Assembly (NCBI GenBank): GCA_044226045.1
Contig: JBGAHR010000003.1
Coordinates: 1 to 64,000 of the forward strand
From: Endoryza sp044226045
Lineage (GTDB): Bacteria > Bacteroidota > Bacteroidia > Chitinophagales > Chitinophagaceae
Direction: 5' to 3'
Length of the DNA: 64,000 bases
Numbering within the stretch: position 1 is the first letter of the stretch; each line of letters begins with the position of its first letter. Shown here piece by piece: positions 33,015 to 42,918 of the stretch. Both the position numbers and the translations under genes were made by a program. A model generated the notes under the pieces. That model had not been told where the DNA came from. It was given only the letters and a program-made list of their open reading frames with translations, and searched no databases.

Positions 33015-35408
33015 ATGTTCAAAAACTATTTTAAAAGCGCCATCAGAAACATCTTTCGCAACAAGGTTTATTCGGCCATTAATATCGTTGGCCTGAGTAT
33101 CGGTCTTGCCTGTGTGATGCTGATCATCCTGTTTACGCGCGATGAAATGAGTTTTGACAAATTTCATGACAAGGGAAGTGAGATATTCCGTGTGGTCATC
33201 GAAAACCGTAAAGCCGATGGAAGCGTGGAAATGAAAATGGGAAGCACCGGTTATTTCCAGGGTCCCCGTTTTAAGGACGCCATTCCCGAGATCACTTCTT
33301 TCCTGCGCTTCAGGGAAGATTACCGCGATATGAAAAGAGGAGTGGAGGTGAAAAGCCAGCAGATATTCCTGGCAGATTCCAACTTTTTTTCCTTTTTTAC
33401 TTTCCCCCTGCTGAAAGGTGATCCCAAAACCGTATTACTTCAACCCAATACCGTAGTAGTTACCGAAGACATCGCGAAACGCTTTTTTGGTACAACCGAT
33501 GCTATCGGTAAAACGATCGAGTTAAAAGACAACGATAAATTTATTCCATATGAGGTAACGGGCATCGCCAAAAACCCTCCGTTGAATTCATCGATCAGGT
33601 TTGGCATCGTTACGCGTATGATCGTCCGTCCCGACGAGTTAAGTGATAATATGAGCTGGTTCAACAGCTTTCAAAATACATTCGTTCGGCTGACGCCAGT
33701 CGCCGCACCGTTACCTACGGAAAAGAAGATGCATGAGTTTTTCATGAAGGATGCTTCAACAGCCATTGCGATGGCCAAGCAGCAGTTCAATTTCACCAAT
33801 GTGTACTACCATCATCTGCAGCCCTACGAAAAAATGCACTTCGATCAGGAATATGGTTATAGTAACGGCATCATCCCGCCCAGCAAGCCTGCCTACACGT
33901 ATATTTTGTCAGGGATTGCCTTATTTATCTTGCTCATTGCCTGTATCAATTTTGTAAATCTCACCGTTGCCCGATCAGTTAAGCGTGCCCGTGAAATTGG
34001 TGTGCGAAAAGTGATCGGTGGCAGCCGCAGCCAGTTGATTACACAGTTTTTGGGCGAGTCATTCCTGCTCTGCAGTTTTTCTTTCCTGTTGGCTATCCTT
34101 TTCACACAACTCCTGCTGCCAACCTTTAACTATATCTCCGATAAATCATTGGCGCTTTCTTACCTGTTTGACTATAAACTGGTGTTGGTATACTTCGGTC
34201 TTTTCATCATCACTTCTTTGCTGGCAGGTTTTTATCCGGCGCTGGTATTGTCGAAGTTTAACCCGGTGAAAGTGTTGTACAGCCGTTTTTCGGGAGGAGG
34301 CAAGGGGTATTTGCAGAAGGGCCTGGTCGTATTTCAGTTTGCCCTGGCTTCCCTGATGATCACTGTTACCGTGATCGTATACCTGCAGTTTCGATACCTG
34401 AATACAAAGAGCCTCGGATATAACGACAAGAACGTAGTGGTGGTAGGAAAATGGGATATCAAACAATCGGAAATGGATTATTTCCGTAACCAGTTAATGA
34501 AGAATACAAATATTGTCGGAATTGCCGGAAAGAATGGCGGAACCAATTATACCATTGCCAGGATTAACGGAACGGAAGAGGTCAATTTTGCCATCGAAAG
34601 AATAGACGAAGATTTTATTCCCTTGATGGAGATCGGAATGGCAGCAGGCAGGAATTTTTCCCGGAGCTATCCTTCGGACTCTTCTCACTCGGTAATCGTC
34701 AACGAAGCATTTGTCAAGAAGGCCGGATGGAAGGATCCACTTGGCCAAACGGTTGACTTCTGGTATAAGAACAAAAAATATTCGGTTGTGGGAGTGGTAA
34801 AGAATTATCACTTCGAAAGCCTCAGTAATGAAATCATACCCCAGCTGTTTGTATGCGATCCGGATATGGGTTTGGGCCGGTTCATGATTCGCATCAAGCC
34901 CGGTTCGGAAGCTGCCAGCCTGGGTCAGATATCGGCGATTTTCCGGCAGATGTATCCGCTGTCTCCTTATGAATACCAGTTCAAATCGGATGAGAATGCC
35001 GATCAATATAAACAGGAAAGTAAGTGGAGACAGATGATGTTCTTCGGCGCCATGATCACCATATTCATTTCATGCATCGGCCTGTTTGGCCTCTCGGTAC
35101 TGGCGGCTGAAAGAAGAACAAAGGAAATTGGTATCAGAAAGGTGCTGGGTGCTTCTGTGGCCGGACTAGCCTCTTCCTTATCCAAAGATTTTCTCAAGCT
35201 GGTGGTTGTTGCCATGGTTATCGCCATTCCGATTGCCTGGATGCTTGCCAATAAGTGGTTGTCCACTTACGCCAACCGCATTCAGCTGAGCTGGTGGATG
35301 TTTGGACTGGCCGCTATTGTAGTGGTGTTATTGGCAGTGTTTACCATTTCGTTTCAGTCGATCAAGGCGGCCTTGTCGAATCCGATCAAGAGCCTGCGAA
35401 GTGAATAG
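33015..35408 (+). CDS. FtsX/MacB-type ABC permease 2
   Basis: Same fused eight-helix plan, 797 residues from ATG 33015 (MFKNYFKSAIRNIFRNKVYS). I prefer this to the ATG at 32991, because the paralogues begin at the equivalent MFKNYFK/MIRNYLK, and a GGAGGGG at 33005-33011 lies just before it. First block: CINFVNLTVARS then REIGVRKVIGGS. Second block: SCIGLFGLSVLAAERRTKEIGIRKVLGAS. C-terminus NPIKSLRSE. The gap to permease 1 is short, so it is in the same transcript. Substrate unknown. Alternative function: outer-membrane or envelope-lipid/protein handling as in LolCDE-type systems, not distinguishable here. Confidence 0.9.
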   Translation: MFKNYFKSAIRNIFRNKVYSAINIVGLSIGLACVMLIILFTRDEMSFDKFHDKGSEIFRVVIENRKADGSVEMKMGSTGYFQGPRFKDAIPEITSFLRFREDYRDMKRGVEVKSQQIFLADSNFFSFFTFPLLKGDPKTVLLQPNTVVVTEDIAKRFFGTTDAIGKTIELKDNDKFIPYEVTGIAKNPPLNSSIRFGIVTRMIVRPDELSDNMSWFNSFQNTFVRLTPVAAPLPTEKKMHEFFMKDASTAIAMAKQQFNFTNVYYHHLQPYEKMHFDQEYGYSNGIIPPSKPAYTYILSGIALFILLIACINFVNLTVARSVKRAREIGVRKVIGGSRSQLITQFLGESFLLCSFSFLLAILFTQLLLPTFNYISDKSLALSYLFDYKLVLVYFGLFIITSLLAGFYPALVLSKFNPVKVLYSRFSGGGKGYLQKGLVVFQFALASLMITVTVIVYLQFRYLNTKSLGYNDKNVVVVGKWDIKQSEMDYFRNQLMKNTNIVGIAGKNGGTNYTIARINGTEEVNFAIERIDEDFIPLMEIGMAAGRNFSRSYPSDSSHSVIVNEAFVKKAGWKDPLGQTVDFWYKNKKYSVVGVVKNYHFESLSNEIIPQLFVCDPDMGLGRFMIRIKPGSEAASLGQISAIFRQMYPLSPYEYQFKSDENADQYKQESKWRQMMFFGAMITIFISCIGLFGLSVLAAERRTKEIGIRKVLGASVAGLASSLSKDFLKLVVVAMVIAIPIAWMLANKWLSTYANRIQLSWWMFGLAAIVVVLLAVFTISFQSIKAALSNPIKSLRSE

Positions 35409-35466
35409 CGTTAAAATCCAATCCCTCGTTAGCAGTATCATATTCATTCATTAAAAACGAACAGGG

Positions 35467-37896
35467 ATGTTGTACAACTATTTAAAGATCGCTGTCCGGA
35501 ACTTGCGAAAGTACCGGTTCATCTCGTTCATTAATCTTTTTGGATTAACGGTGGGGCTGGCCTGTTGCCTGCTGATCACCACCTATATCACCCATGAGCT
35601 GAGCTACGACCAGTATCATTCAAAGGCCGATCGTATCTATCGTATTTCCCGTCAGTTCAATGGAACGGATGGAAAAGTATGGCTGCACCTGGGAACCATT
35701 TCACCTCCTTTCGGCCCGTTGCTGACAAATGATTTTCCCGAAATCGAGCATATGACCCGCCTGCTTCAGTTTGGAGTAACGCCGGTTAAGAAAGATGATA
35801 AGATTCTGAATGAAAAAGATGTGTTTGTTGCAGACGATGAGATTTTTAATGTCTTTGATATTGACCTGATCCAGGGAGATCCCAAGCGGGCGCTCAACGA
35901 ACCGTTTTCCATCCTTCTTACAGAGGAAAAAGCAAGGAAGTATTTCGGTAATTCCAACCCGGTCGGGCAGTCGATCAGGATGTTCAATCAATATGACCTG
36001 AAGGTAACAGGTGTTTACAAAGAGTTTCCTTCGAATGCGCATCTGCATCCGGGGATGATGATTTCTTTCTCTACCCTGCGGGATTCTTCAATCTATGGAG
36101 AAGAAAATCTTCGGTCCAATTGGGGCAATAATTCTTTCTTTACCTATGTGTTGCTCCCGGAAAATTACCAGGCCTCCAGGCTGGAAGCAAAGTTTCCGGC
36201 ATTTCTCGATAAGCATTTCCCGATGGGCAAGAACCCCAGCAGCAAGGCTTCACAGGTTACAGCCCTTCATTTGCAAAAGCTGACCGATATTCATTTGCGA
36301 TCTCATCTGGATTATGAAGCGGAAGAAAACGGAGATATCAAGCGAGTGTATATTTTTTCGGCAATTGCTCTTTTCATATTACTGATCGCCTGCATCAATT
36401 ACATGAACCTGTCAACGGCTCGTTCCGCTCTTCGGGCCCGGGAGATCGGCATTCGCAAAGTAGCCGGTGCACAGCGTAAAGAAATTATTTTTCAGTTCCT
36501 TACCGAGTCCGTCCTGATTTCGCTCGTGGCGATGTTTTTGGCGATCGGCCTTTGCTGGATGGCTTTGCCGGGCCTTAATAAATTGTCGGGACTGAACATG
36601 AATATGCAATCGCTGTTGAAGCCCGCGATCGTGCTCCCGGTTTTGCTTGTGCCTTTTTTTGTAGGCATCGTGTCCGGTCTTTATCCGGCCTTGTTCATGT
36701 CTTCTTTTCAGCCCGTGAAAGTGCTGAAGGGTCTGTTCAAGATGAACCACAGCGGTTTTTCTTTCAGGCAGGTACTGGTTGTACTTCAGTTTGCGGTTTC
36801 GATCATCCTGATTGTCTCCACTGTGGTGGTTTACCAGCAGTTAAGTTATATACAGAACAAGGCGATGGGGTACGACCGGGATCATGTGCTCACCATTCCG
36901 TATGACAACAGCCTGAACCCGCAGTTCGAAGCATTCCGGAATGAGCTGATGAGCAATACATCTGTAAAGGAAGCCACCCGTTCTACACGAATTCCTACAG
37001 GAAGATTACTCGACGCGCAGAATGCGTCTGTATATGTGGGTGATTCTGCCATGCCGGTAAAACAGGATATAAAAATGGTGTCGGTCGACTATGATTTTGT
37101 TCCGACTTATAATATTCAGCTCGCAGCCGGCAGAAATTTTTCCCGGTCTTTTGGCACAGATACCTCAGCGTTTCTGTTGAACGAATCAGCAGCTACAGCT
37201 ATCGGGTGGAAGAAAGCCGACGACGCTATTGGAAAACCCATGATGTATGGAAACGTAAAAGGTTCGGTGATCGGTGTGATGAAAGATATTCACTTCGAAT
37301 CCCTGCATGAGAAGATCACGCCGTTGATTCTTTTATTACCCAGCGCGCAGGCAGGAGGATACAACCAACTCTCCGTGAAGCTGGCAGGGAATAATATGAC
37401 ACAGTCAATTGCTTTCATTGAAAAGACCTGGAAGAAATTTCTTCCCCAGACTCCTTTTGAATATAATTTCCTCGATGAGAGTTTCAATTCATTATACAGG
37501 GCAGAAAGGGTACAGGGACAATTGTTCACTTTGTTCGCCTGCTTTGCCATATTCATAGCGTGCCTGGGTTTATTTGGTTTGTCGGCCTTTACGATTACAC
37601 AGCGGATAAAAGAGATTGGTATAAGAAAAGTGCTGGGTGCAAACGTGCAGAGCATTGTGGGCCTGCTTTCCAGGGATTTTCTGAAACTGGTATTGATCGC
37701 AGCGCTCATTGCATTCCCGGTTGCCTGGCTGGCTATGACCCGCTGGCTGCAGGATTTTGCTTATCGGGATCAATTGCATTGGTGGGTGTTTTTATCGGCA
37801 GGAATCATTGCTGCCATGATCGCCCTGCTCACCATTTCATTCCAGGCCATCAAAGCAGCCACTGCCAATCCGGTTAAATCGTTAAAGAACGAATAA
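35467..37896 (+). CDS. FtsX/MacB-type ABC permease 3
   Basis: 809 residues, starting MLYNYLKIAVRNLRKYRFIS. First FtsX block: CINYMNLSTARSALRAREIGIRKVAGA. Second: FAIFIACLGLFGLSAFTITQRIKEIGIRKVLGA. The C-terminal tail is NPVKSLKNE, with K-N in place of the usual R-S, one of the small deviations in the array. The 58-bp gap before it contains AAAACGAACA (35453-35462), which resembles the right half of the paired activator sites, but no left half, so it is probably chance. ATG is immediately preceded by CAGGG. Function as for the others: periplasm-facing mechanotransmission permease, substrate unknown. Confidence 0.9.
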   Translation: MLYNYLKIAVRNLRKYRFISFINLFGLTVGLACCLLITTYITHELSYDQYHSKADRIYRISRQFNGTDGKVWLHLGTISPPFGPLLTNDFPEIEHMTRLLQFGVTPVKKDDKILNEKDVFVADDEIFNVFDIDLIQGDPKRALNEPFSILLTEEKARKYFGNSNPVGQSIRMFNQYDLKVTGVYKEFPSNAHLHPGMMISFSTLRDSSIYGEENLRSNWGNNSFFTYVLLPENYQASRLEAKFPAFLDKHFPMGKNPSSKASQVTALHLQKLTDIHLRSHLDYEAEENGDIKRVYIFSAIALFILLIACINYMNLSTARSALRAREIGIRKVAGAQRKEIIFQFLTESVLISLVAMFLAIGLCWMALPGLNKLSGLNMNMQSLLKPAIVLPVLLVPFFVGIVSGLYPALFMSSFQPVKVLKGLFKMNHSGFSFRQVLVVLQFAVSIILIVSTVVVYQQLSYIQNKAMGYDRDHVLTIPYDNSLNPQFEAFRNELMSNTSVKEATRSTRIPTGRLLDAQNASVYVGDSAMPVKQDIKMVSVDYDFVPTYNIQLAAGRNFSRSFGTDTSAFLLNESAATAIGWKKADDAIGKPMMYGNVKGSVIGVMKDIHFESLHEKITPLILLLPSAQAGGYNQLSVKLAGNNMTQSIAFIEKTWKKFLPQTPFEYNFLDESFNSLYRAERVQGQLFTLFACFAIFIACLGLFGLSAFTITQRIKEIGIRKVLGANVQSIVGLLSRDFLKLVLIAALIAFPVAWLAMTRWLQDFAYRDQLHWWVFLSAGIIAAMIALLTISFQAIKAATANPVKSLKNE

Positions 37897-37932
37897 TACT
37901 GTATCGCAAATCATCACCGAAAAACAACCGCC

Positions 37933-40314
37933 ATGTTTAAAAACTATTTCAAAACCGCCATCCGCAACCTCGTCAAGAGCAAGGGTTACTCGGCCATCAA
38001 TATTGGGGGTCTTTCGGTGGGTATGGCGGTTGTGATGTTGATCGGGTTGTGGATCTGGGATGAATACTCCTGGGATAAGAATTTCAAAAACTACGATCGC
38101 ATAGTACAGGTGATGCAACACCAGACTTTTAACGGACAGGTGGGCACTCAGGTCTCCAACCCGGCGGTGATGGGTCAGGAGATACGTGACAAGTTTGGCA
38201 GTGATTTTAAATATGTTTTGCAGTCGTCCTGGAATTTCCAGCATACGCTGGCGTTAGGAGATAAGAAATTTCTGAAGGAAGGATCCTATTTCGAAAAGGG
38301 TGTCATCGATATGCTTTCCCTGAATATCCTGAAAGGCAGCCGGGACGCATTGAAAGAGCCATACTCCATCGCGCTTTCTTCTTCGATAGCACAGGCCATC
38401 TTTGGCAATGATGACCCCATCAACAAGGTCATCAAAATTGATAACAAATACGACGTCAAGGTAACAGCAGTTTACGAGGATATCCCGTTCAGCAGTTCTT
38501 TTCGTGAGCTGAAATTCATCCTTCCCTGGGAATTGTACCTCGTGGCCAACCCCTGGATACAGAAAATGGAAAATCCCTGGGGAAGCAATTTCACTCAGAC
38601 ATTTGCCATGATGGCCGACAAGGCAGACATCAAAAAAGTATCGGCCAAGTTGCATGACCTGAAATACAATAAGGTTTCGGCAGACGAAAAGAAGTATCGT
38701 GCCATTGTATTTCTACATCCGATGAGCAAGTGGCATTTGTTCGCCGATTTCAAGAATGGCGTGAATTCAGGCGGTAGAATACAATATGTCTGGCTGTTTG
38801 GTATGATCGGTTTATTTGTACTGTTGCTGGCCTGTATCAATTTCATGAATCTCAGCACGGCCCGTTCTGAAAAAAGAGCCAAGGAAGTGGGCGTTCGGAA
38901 AGCGATCGGTTCTGAAAGAAAGCACCTGGTGGTTCAGTTCTTCAGCGAATCATTTGTGGTTGTATTTATCGCACTATTGCTTTCGTATGTGCTGGTGGCC
39001 GCGAGCCTGCCTTTCTTTAATGATATTGCCGATAAGAAACTGGCGCTGCTTTGGAATAAACCCATATTCTGGCTGATCGGACTCGGTGTTTCATTGATCA
39101 CCGCACTGATTGCCGGTTCTTACCCCGCCCTTTATCTTTCTTCGTTCAAACCCATTAAAGTACTGAAAGGAACTTTTCGGGCAAGTCGACTGGCTGCCAT
39201 ACCCAGACAGGTGCTGGTGGTTCTTCAGTTTTCTGTATCAGTGGTACTGGTCATCTTCACCATTGTGGTGTACAAGCAGATTCAGCACGCGAAAGACCGG
39301 GCGGTAGGATATAACAAGGAAAGCCTGGTATTTGTGTCATTGAGTGAAACCATCCACAGTAAATACGAAGCGCTCCGGAACGAATTGAAAAGTAACAATG
39401 CGATTGTTGAAATGTCGGAGTCGACCAGTCCGCCCATTGCCGTATGGAATACAAACGGCGGATTTGACTGGGAAGGAAGAGATCCAAGTCTTGCACTGGA
39501 TTTCCCGAACAATGGGGTGTCGCAGGAATTCGGGAAGGTAATGAACTGGCAAATTGTACAAGGACGTGATTTCTCCAGGGAGTTCAAGAGCGATACGGCA
39601 GCTTTCATATTGAATGAATCGGCTGTTAAATTCATTGGCTGGAAAGACCCCATTGGTAAAATACTGAAATGGGAAGGAAAGCCTTATACAGTCGTTGGCG
39701 TTATCAAGGATATGCTGGTCGAATCGCCTTATGAGCCCATCAGGGCCATGCTGTTTCACGTAGCCACGGACGGTGGTAATGTAATTATATTAAAAATGAA
39801 TCCGCAGTTGTCGGCTTCCGAGGCACTGGCGAAGATTGAATCTACCTTCAGGAAATACGACCCCGGCACTTCTTTCGAGTTCAACTTCGTCGATGAGCAG
39901 TTTGCCCGTAAGTTCGGCGAAGAAGAGAGAGTGGGTAAGCTCGCCACCTGTTTCGCAGTATTGGCCATCTTTATCTCCTGTCTTGGATTATTTGGTCTGG
40001 CTTCTTTTGTAGCCGAGCAAAGAAAAAAGGAAATCGGTATCCGGAAAGTACTCGGTGCATCGGTGAGTAACGTATGGGGGTTGTTGTCCAAACAGTTTAT
40101 GTTGCTGGTAGGGATCTCATTACTGGTATCTGTGCCGACAGCCTATATACTCATGAAGCAATGGCTGATGAGTTATTCTTATCGTACCGGCCTTACCTGG
40201 TGGGTGTTTGTACTCGCCGCTGGCGGCGCTGTCTTCATTACCCTGTTAACAGTCAGTTTTCAGGCGATCCGGGCGGCAACATCCAATCCGATCAAATCAT
40301 TGAGAAGCGAATAA
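37933..40314 (+). CDS. FtsX/MacB-type ABC permease 4 (subgroup with 10 and 11)
   Basis: 793 residues, starting MFKNYFKTAIRNLVKSKGYS. The first periplasmic domain has the short signature HPMSKWHLFADFKNG shared in position with permease 11 (HPMSKWRLYSDFKEG) and loosely with permease 10 (SANDWRLRNQFTDG), which marks these three as a subgroup. It also has an unusually aromatic N-terminal helix (LIGLWIWDEYSWDKNF). First block: CINFMNLSTARSEKRAKEVGVRKAIGS. Second: SCLGLFGLASFVAEQRKKEIGIRKVLGAS. C-terminus NPIKSLRSE. It follows permease 3 after 36 bp. Confidence 0.9.
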   Translation: MFKNYFKTAIRNLVKSKGYSAINIGGLSVGMAVVMLIGLWIWDEYSWDKNFKNYDRIVQVMQHQTFNGQVGTQVSNPAVMGQEIRDKFGSDFKYVLQSSWNFQHTLALGDKKFLKEGSYFEKGVIDMLSLNILKGSRDALKEPYSIALSSSIAQAIFGNDDPINKVIKIDNKYDVKVTAVYEDIPFSSSFRELKFILPWELYLVANPWIQKMENPWGSNFTQTFAMMADKADIKKVSAKLHDLKYNKVSADEKKYRAIVFLHPMSKWHLFADFKNGVNSGGRIQYVWLFGMIGLFVLLLACINFMNLSTARSEKRAKEVGVRKAIGSERKHLVVQFFSESFVVVFIALLLSYVLVAASLPFFNDIADKKLALLWNKPIFWLIGLGVSLITALIAGSYPALYLSSFKPIKVLKGTFRASRLAAIPRQVLVVLQFSVSVVLVIFTIVVYKQIQHAKDRAVGYNKESLVFVSLSETIHSKYEALRNELKSNNAIVEMSESTSPPIAVWNTNGGFDWEGRDPSLALDFPNNGVSQEFGKVMNWQIVQGRDFSREFKSDTAAFILNESAVKFIGWKDPIGKILKWEGKPYTVVGVIKDMLVESPYEPIRAMLFHVATDGGNVIILKMNPQLSASEALAKIESTFRKYDPGTSFEFNFVDEQFARKFGEEERVGKLATCFAVLAIFISCLGLFGLASFVAEQRKKEIGIRKVLGASVSNVWGLLSKQFMLLVGISLLVSVPTAYILMKQWLMSYSYRTGLTWWVFVLAAGGAVFITLLTVSFQAIRAATSNPIKSLRSE

Positions 40315-40363
40315 AAAAATAGCAATAGAGAAACAAAAGTTCCAACAAATTAATTGGTAAGAA

Positions 40364-42829
40364 ATGATTAGAAATTATCTGAAAATAGCCTGGAGGAATC
40401 TGAAGAATAACAAATTCTTCTCCGCCATCAATATTGTAGGTCTGGCCATTGGACTGGCCTGCTGTATGTTGATTTCATTATACCTGTACCGCGAGTTCTC
40501 TTACGATCAGCACTACAAAGATGCCGATCGTATTTACCAGGTCGGTACTGTCTTTGTTGGAGGCACCAAAGAGAACCGTTCACCGGGCACTCCATCACCC
40601 TTGGGTCCTGCCATTCAGAAAGAGTATCCTGAAGTGGAAATGATGACAAGATTAGTGCCCTTGTTTGTAGATGACAAAACATTAATTCAGTACAATGCCG
40701 GTTCGCAGGTAAAGTCTTTCTACGAAACCAAGGGATACATGGTCGATTCCACTTTCTTCCGCATCTTCAATTATGACTTCATAGAAGGTAGTCCTTCCAG
40801 CTCATTGACGGAACCGAACACACTGGTATTATCAGAGGAAATAGCCCGGAAAATATTCGGCAGTGAGCCCGCCCTGAACAAAACCATTCACATCAACAGT
40901 ACCACCAATGGCAGTTTTGATTATAAAGTGACCGGTGTATATCGTAAGGGTGATAATCCTACTCACCTCGATGGTCGGTTCTTTATCTCACTGTATTCCG
41001 GAGATTTCGGACAGTATGTTCGTACCACCACCAACTTTTCTTTCAACAATATGTTCTCCACTTATCTCCTGCTGAAACAGGGCACGAGTGGAAAATCCCT
41101 CGATGCAAAATTGCCGGCATTTGTCAACAAGTACATGGCTGCGGATCTCAAAACGGCCGGATTCAGCAAGAAGCAGTTCCTGATTCCTTTGAAAGATATA
41201 CACCTTCGTTCCGGTTTTGGTTCAGAGTCCATCACCGCCGGAGATAGTGTATATGGAAATATTACCTACCTGTACATATTGGGGGCCATCGCGCTGTTCA
41301 TCCTTATTATTGCCTGTATCAATTTCATGAACCTGGCAACAGCCCGTTCTGCGAAGAGAGCGGCTGAGGTAGGGATACGTAAGGTATTGGGTGCGGAGAA
41401 AAAATCACTGATCGGTCAGTTCCTGGGAGAATCGATGCTGCTCGCCTATATTTCATTGGGGATCGGTTTGCTGCTGATGTTCCTGTTGATGCCTGTATTT
41501 TCAAAAGTGGCAGGCGTGAACCTTCATTTTGATATCCGTCAGCATTATCCTTTGCTGATTGGTTTTATAGCGTTGACACTCGTTTCAGGTATGATTGCCG
41601 GTAGTTATCCGGCGTTTTACCTGTCGGCTTTCAAGCCCATAAAAGTATTGAAAGGTAAGTTTTCCAATTCTCTGGCAGCTGTTAACCTCCGGCGCACACT
41701 GGTGGTTTTCCAGTTTGCCATTTCTGCCGGACTGATCATCTGCGCCCTCGTGATTGGCAAACAAATGAATTATATGCGAACCACCGACATGGGTTTCCGG
41801 GTGGATCAGCAGATTGTTATTCCATTACGGAGCACTACAGCCAAGAATATCTACCCATCTCTTAAAAATGAACTTGCACAAATTCAACAGATCAGTTCGG
41901 TAGGTGCCTCACTGTACTATCCTGGCATTTTTAACCCCAGCGATCAAAATTTCTATTTGCCCGGTCAGACAGTAAACGAAGCGGTGAATCTGAAAACAAA
42001 CTGGGTTGATGACCAGTTCATGCAAACGCTTTCTTTCAAACCGGTTGCGGGTCGTTTGTTTTCGAAAGATTTTCCGGCAGACACGATGCGAAGGATAGTG
42101 GTTAACGAAGCGGCGATCCGGAAATTCGGATTTAAAACATCCGGTGATGCGATTGGAAAGGACATCATGTTCAGCTGGAAAGATTCGGCGTATCATTTCA
42201 CCATTGTGGGCGTGGTCCGTGATTTTAATTTCGAAAGTTTGCAGAAGCCGATTAACCCCTACGCCTTCCAGTTGATGAACGAATCGAACTTTAATTATAT
42301 GGTAGCTCATGCCTCCGGAGAAGGCAATATGCGCAACATTCTCGACAAGGTGCAGGCTGCCTGGAAGAAATTGAATCCTACGGAGCCCTTTGAATACAGT
42401 TTTGTAGACCAGGATTTTCAGAAAAACTATGAAGGAGAAAACAGGCTGGCTTCCCTGATCCAGTATTTTATGTTTATCGCGATTGCGATCTGCTGCCTGG
42501 GTCTGTTTGGTCTGGCTGCTTTCAGTGCGGAACAAAGAACCAAAGAAATTGGTATTCGCAAGGTACTGGGTTCATCAGTGGTAAATATTATGGGATTGCT
42601 GTCGAAAGATTTCGTAAAACTGGTACTCATCGGAAACATCATTGCGATTCCGGCTGCCTGGTACCTGATGAATAAATGGTTGCAGGGATTTGAATTTAAA
42701 ACGTCGTTAGACTGGTGGCTGTTTGGGATTGCGTTGATACTTTCTGTATTTATTGCGTTGCTAACCGTTAGCTACCAGGCACTGCGTTCTGCCTTGGCTA
42801 ACCCGATCAAGTCTTTGAGAAGCGAATAA
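40364..42829 (+). CDS. FtsX/MacB-type ABC permease 5
   Basis: 821 residues, the longest of the array, starting MIRNYLKIAWRNLKNNKFFS. First block: CINFMNLATARSAKRAAEVGIRKVLGA. Second block: CCLGLFGLAAFSAEQRTKEIGIRKVLGSS, retaining the coupling motif exactly. C-terminus NPIKSLRSE. It shares the MIRNYLK start with permease 6, suggesting a duplication between them, though the periplasmic domains differ. It is followed by a strong hairpin (42837-42866), the only G/C-rich stem between two permeases of unit 1 that I found. That may separate a proximal from a distal set of transcripts. Confidence 0.9.
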   Translation: MIRNYLKIAWRNLKNNKFFSAINIVGLAIGLACCMLISLYLYREFSYDQHYKDADRIYQVGTVFVGGTKENRSPGTPSPLGPAIQKEYPEVEMMTRLVPLFVDDKTLIQYNAGSQVKSFYETKGYMVDSTFFRIFNYDFIEGSPSSSLTEPNTLVLSEEIARKIFGSEPALNKTIHINSTTNGSFDYKVTGVYRKGDNPTHLDGRFFISLYSGDFGQYVRTTTNFSFNNMFSTYLLLKQGTSGKSLDAKLPAFVNKYMAADLKTAGFSKKQFLIPLKDIHLRSGFGSESITAGDSVYGNITYLYILGAIALFILIIACINFMNLATARSAKRAAEVGIRKVLGAEKKSLIGQFLGESMLLAYISLGIGLLLMFLLMPVFSKVAGVNLHFDIRQHYPLLIGFIALTLVSGMIAGSYPAFYLSAFKPIKVLKGKFSNSLAAVNLRRTLVVFQFAISAGLIICALVIGKQMNYMRTTDMGFRVDQQIVIPLRSTTAKNIYPSLKNELAQIQQISSVGASLYYPGIFNPSDQNFYLPGQTVNEAVNLKTNWVDDQFMQTLSFKPVAGRLFSKDFPADTMRRIVVNEAAIRKFGFKTSGDAIGKDIMFSWKDSAYHFTIVGVVRDFNFESLQKPINPYAFQLMNESNFNYMVAHASGEGNMRNILDKVQAAWKKLNPTEPFEYSFVDQDFQKNYEGENRLASLIQYFMFIAIAICCLGLFGLAAFSAEQRTKEIGIRKVLGSSVVNIMGLLSKDFVKLVLIGNIIAIPAAWYLMNKWLQGFEFKTSLDWWLFGIALILSVFIALLTVSYQALRSALANPIKSLRSE

Positions 42830-42836
42830 GAATACC

Positions 42837-42866
42837 ACCGGCGGGTTCGGATCAATACCCGCCGGT
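42837..42866 (+). terminator. G/C-rich hairpin between permeases 5 and 6
   Basis: A perfect 9-bp stem ACCGGCGGG / CCCGCCGGT with a 12-base loop, starting 8 bp after the permease 5 stop, followed by TTCT. There is no long T-run, so it is a weak intrinsic terminator or a stability element. A weak inverted repeat GTGTT...AACAC (42887-42910) follows but does not match the activator pattern. Confidence 0.4.
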
Positions 42867-42918
42867 TTCTAAACATAAGCAGGAGTCGTGTTTTAATCAC
42901 TAAAAGAACACAACTACC

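Noticed and set aside
35449..35462. AAAACGAACA before permease 3, and a similar half at 54015-54026 before permease 10.
   Set aside because: Only one half of the inverted repeat is present, and there is no partner site 21-22 bp away.
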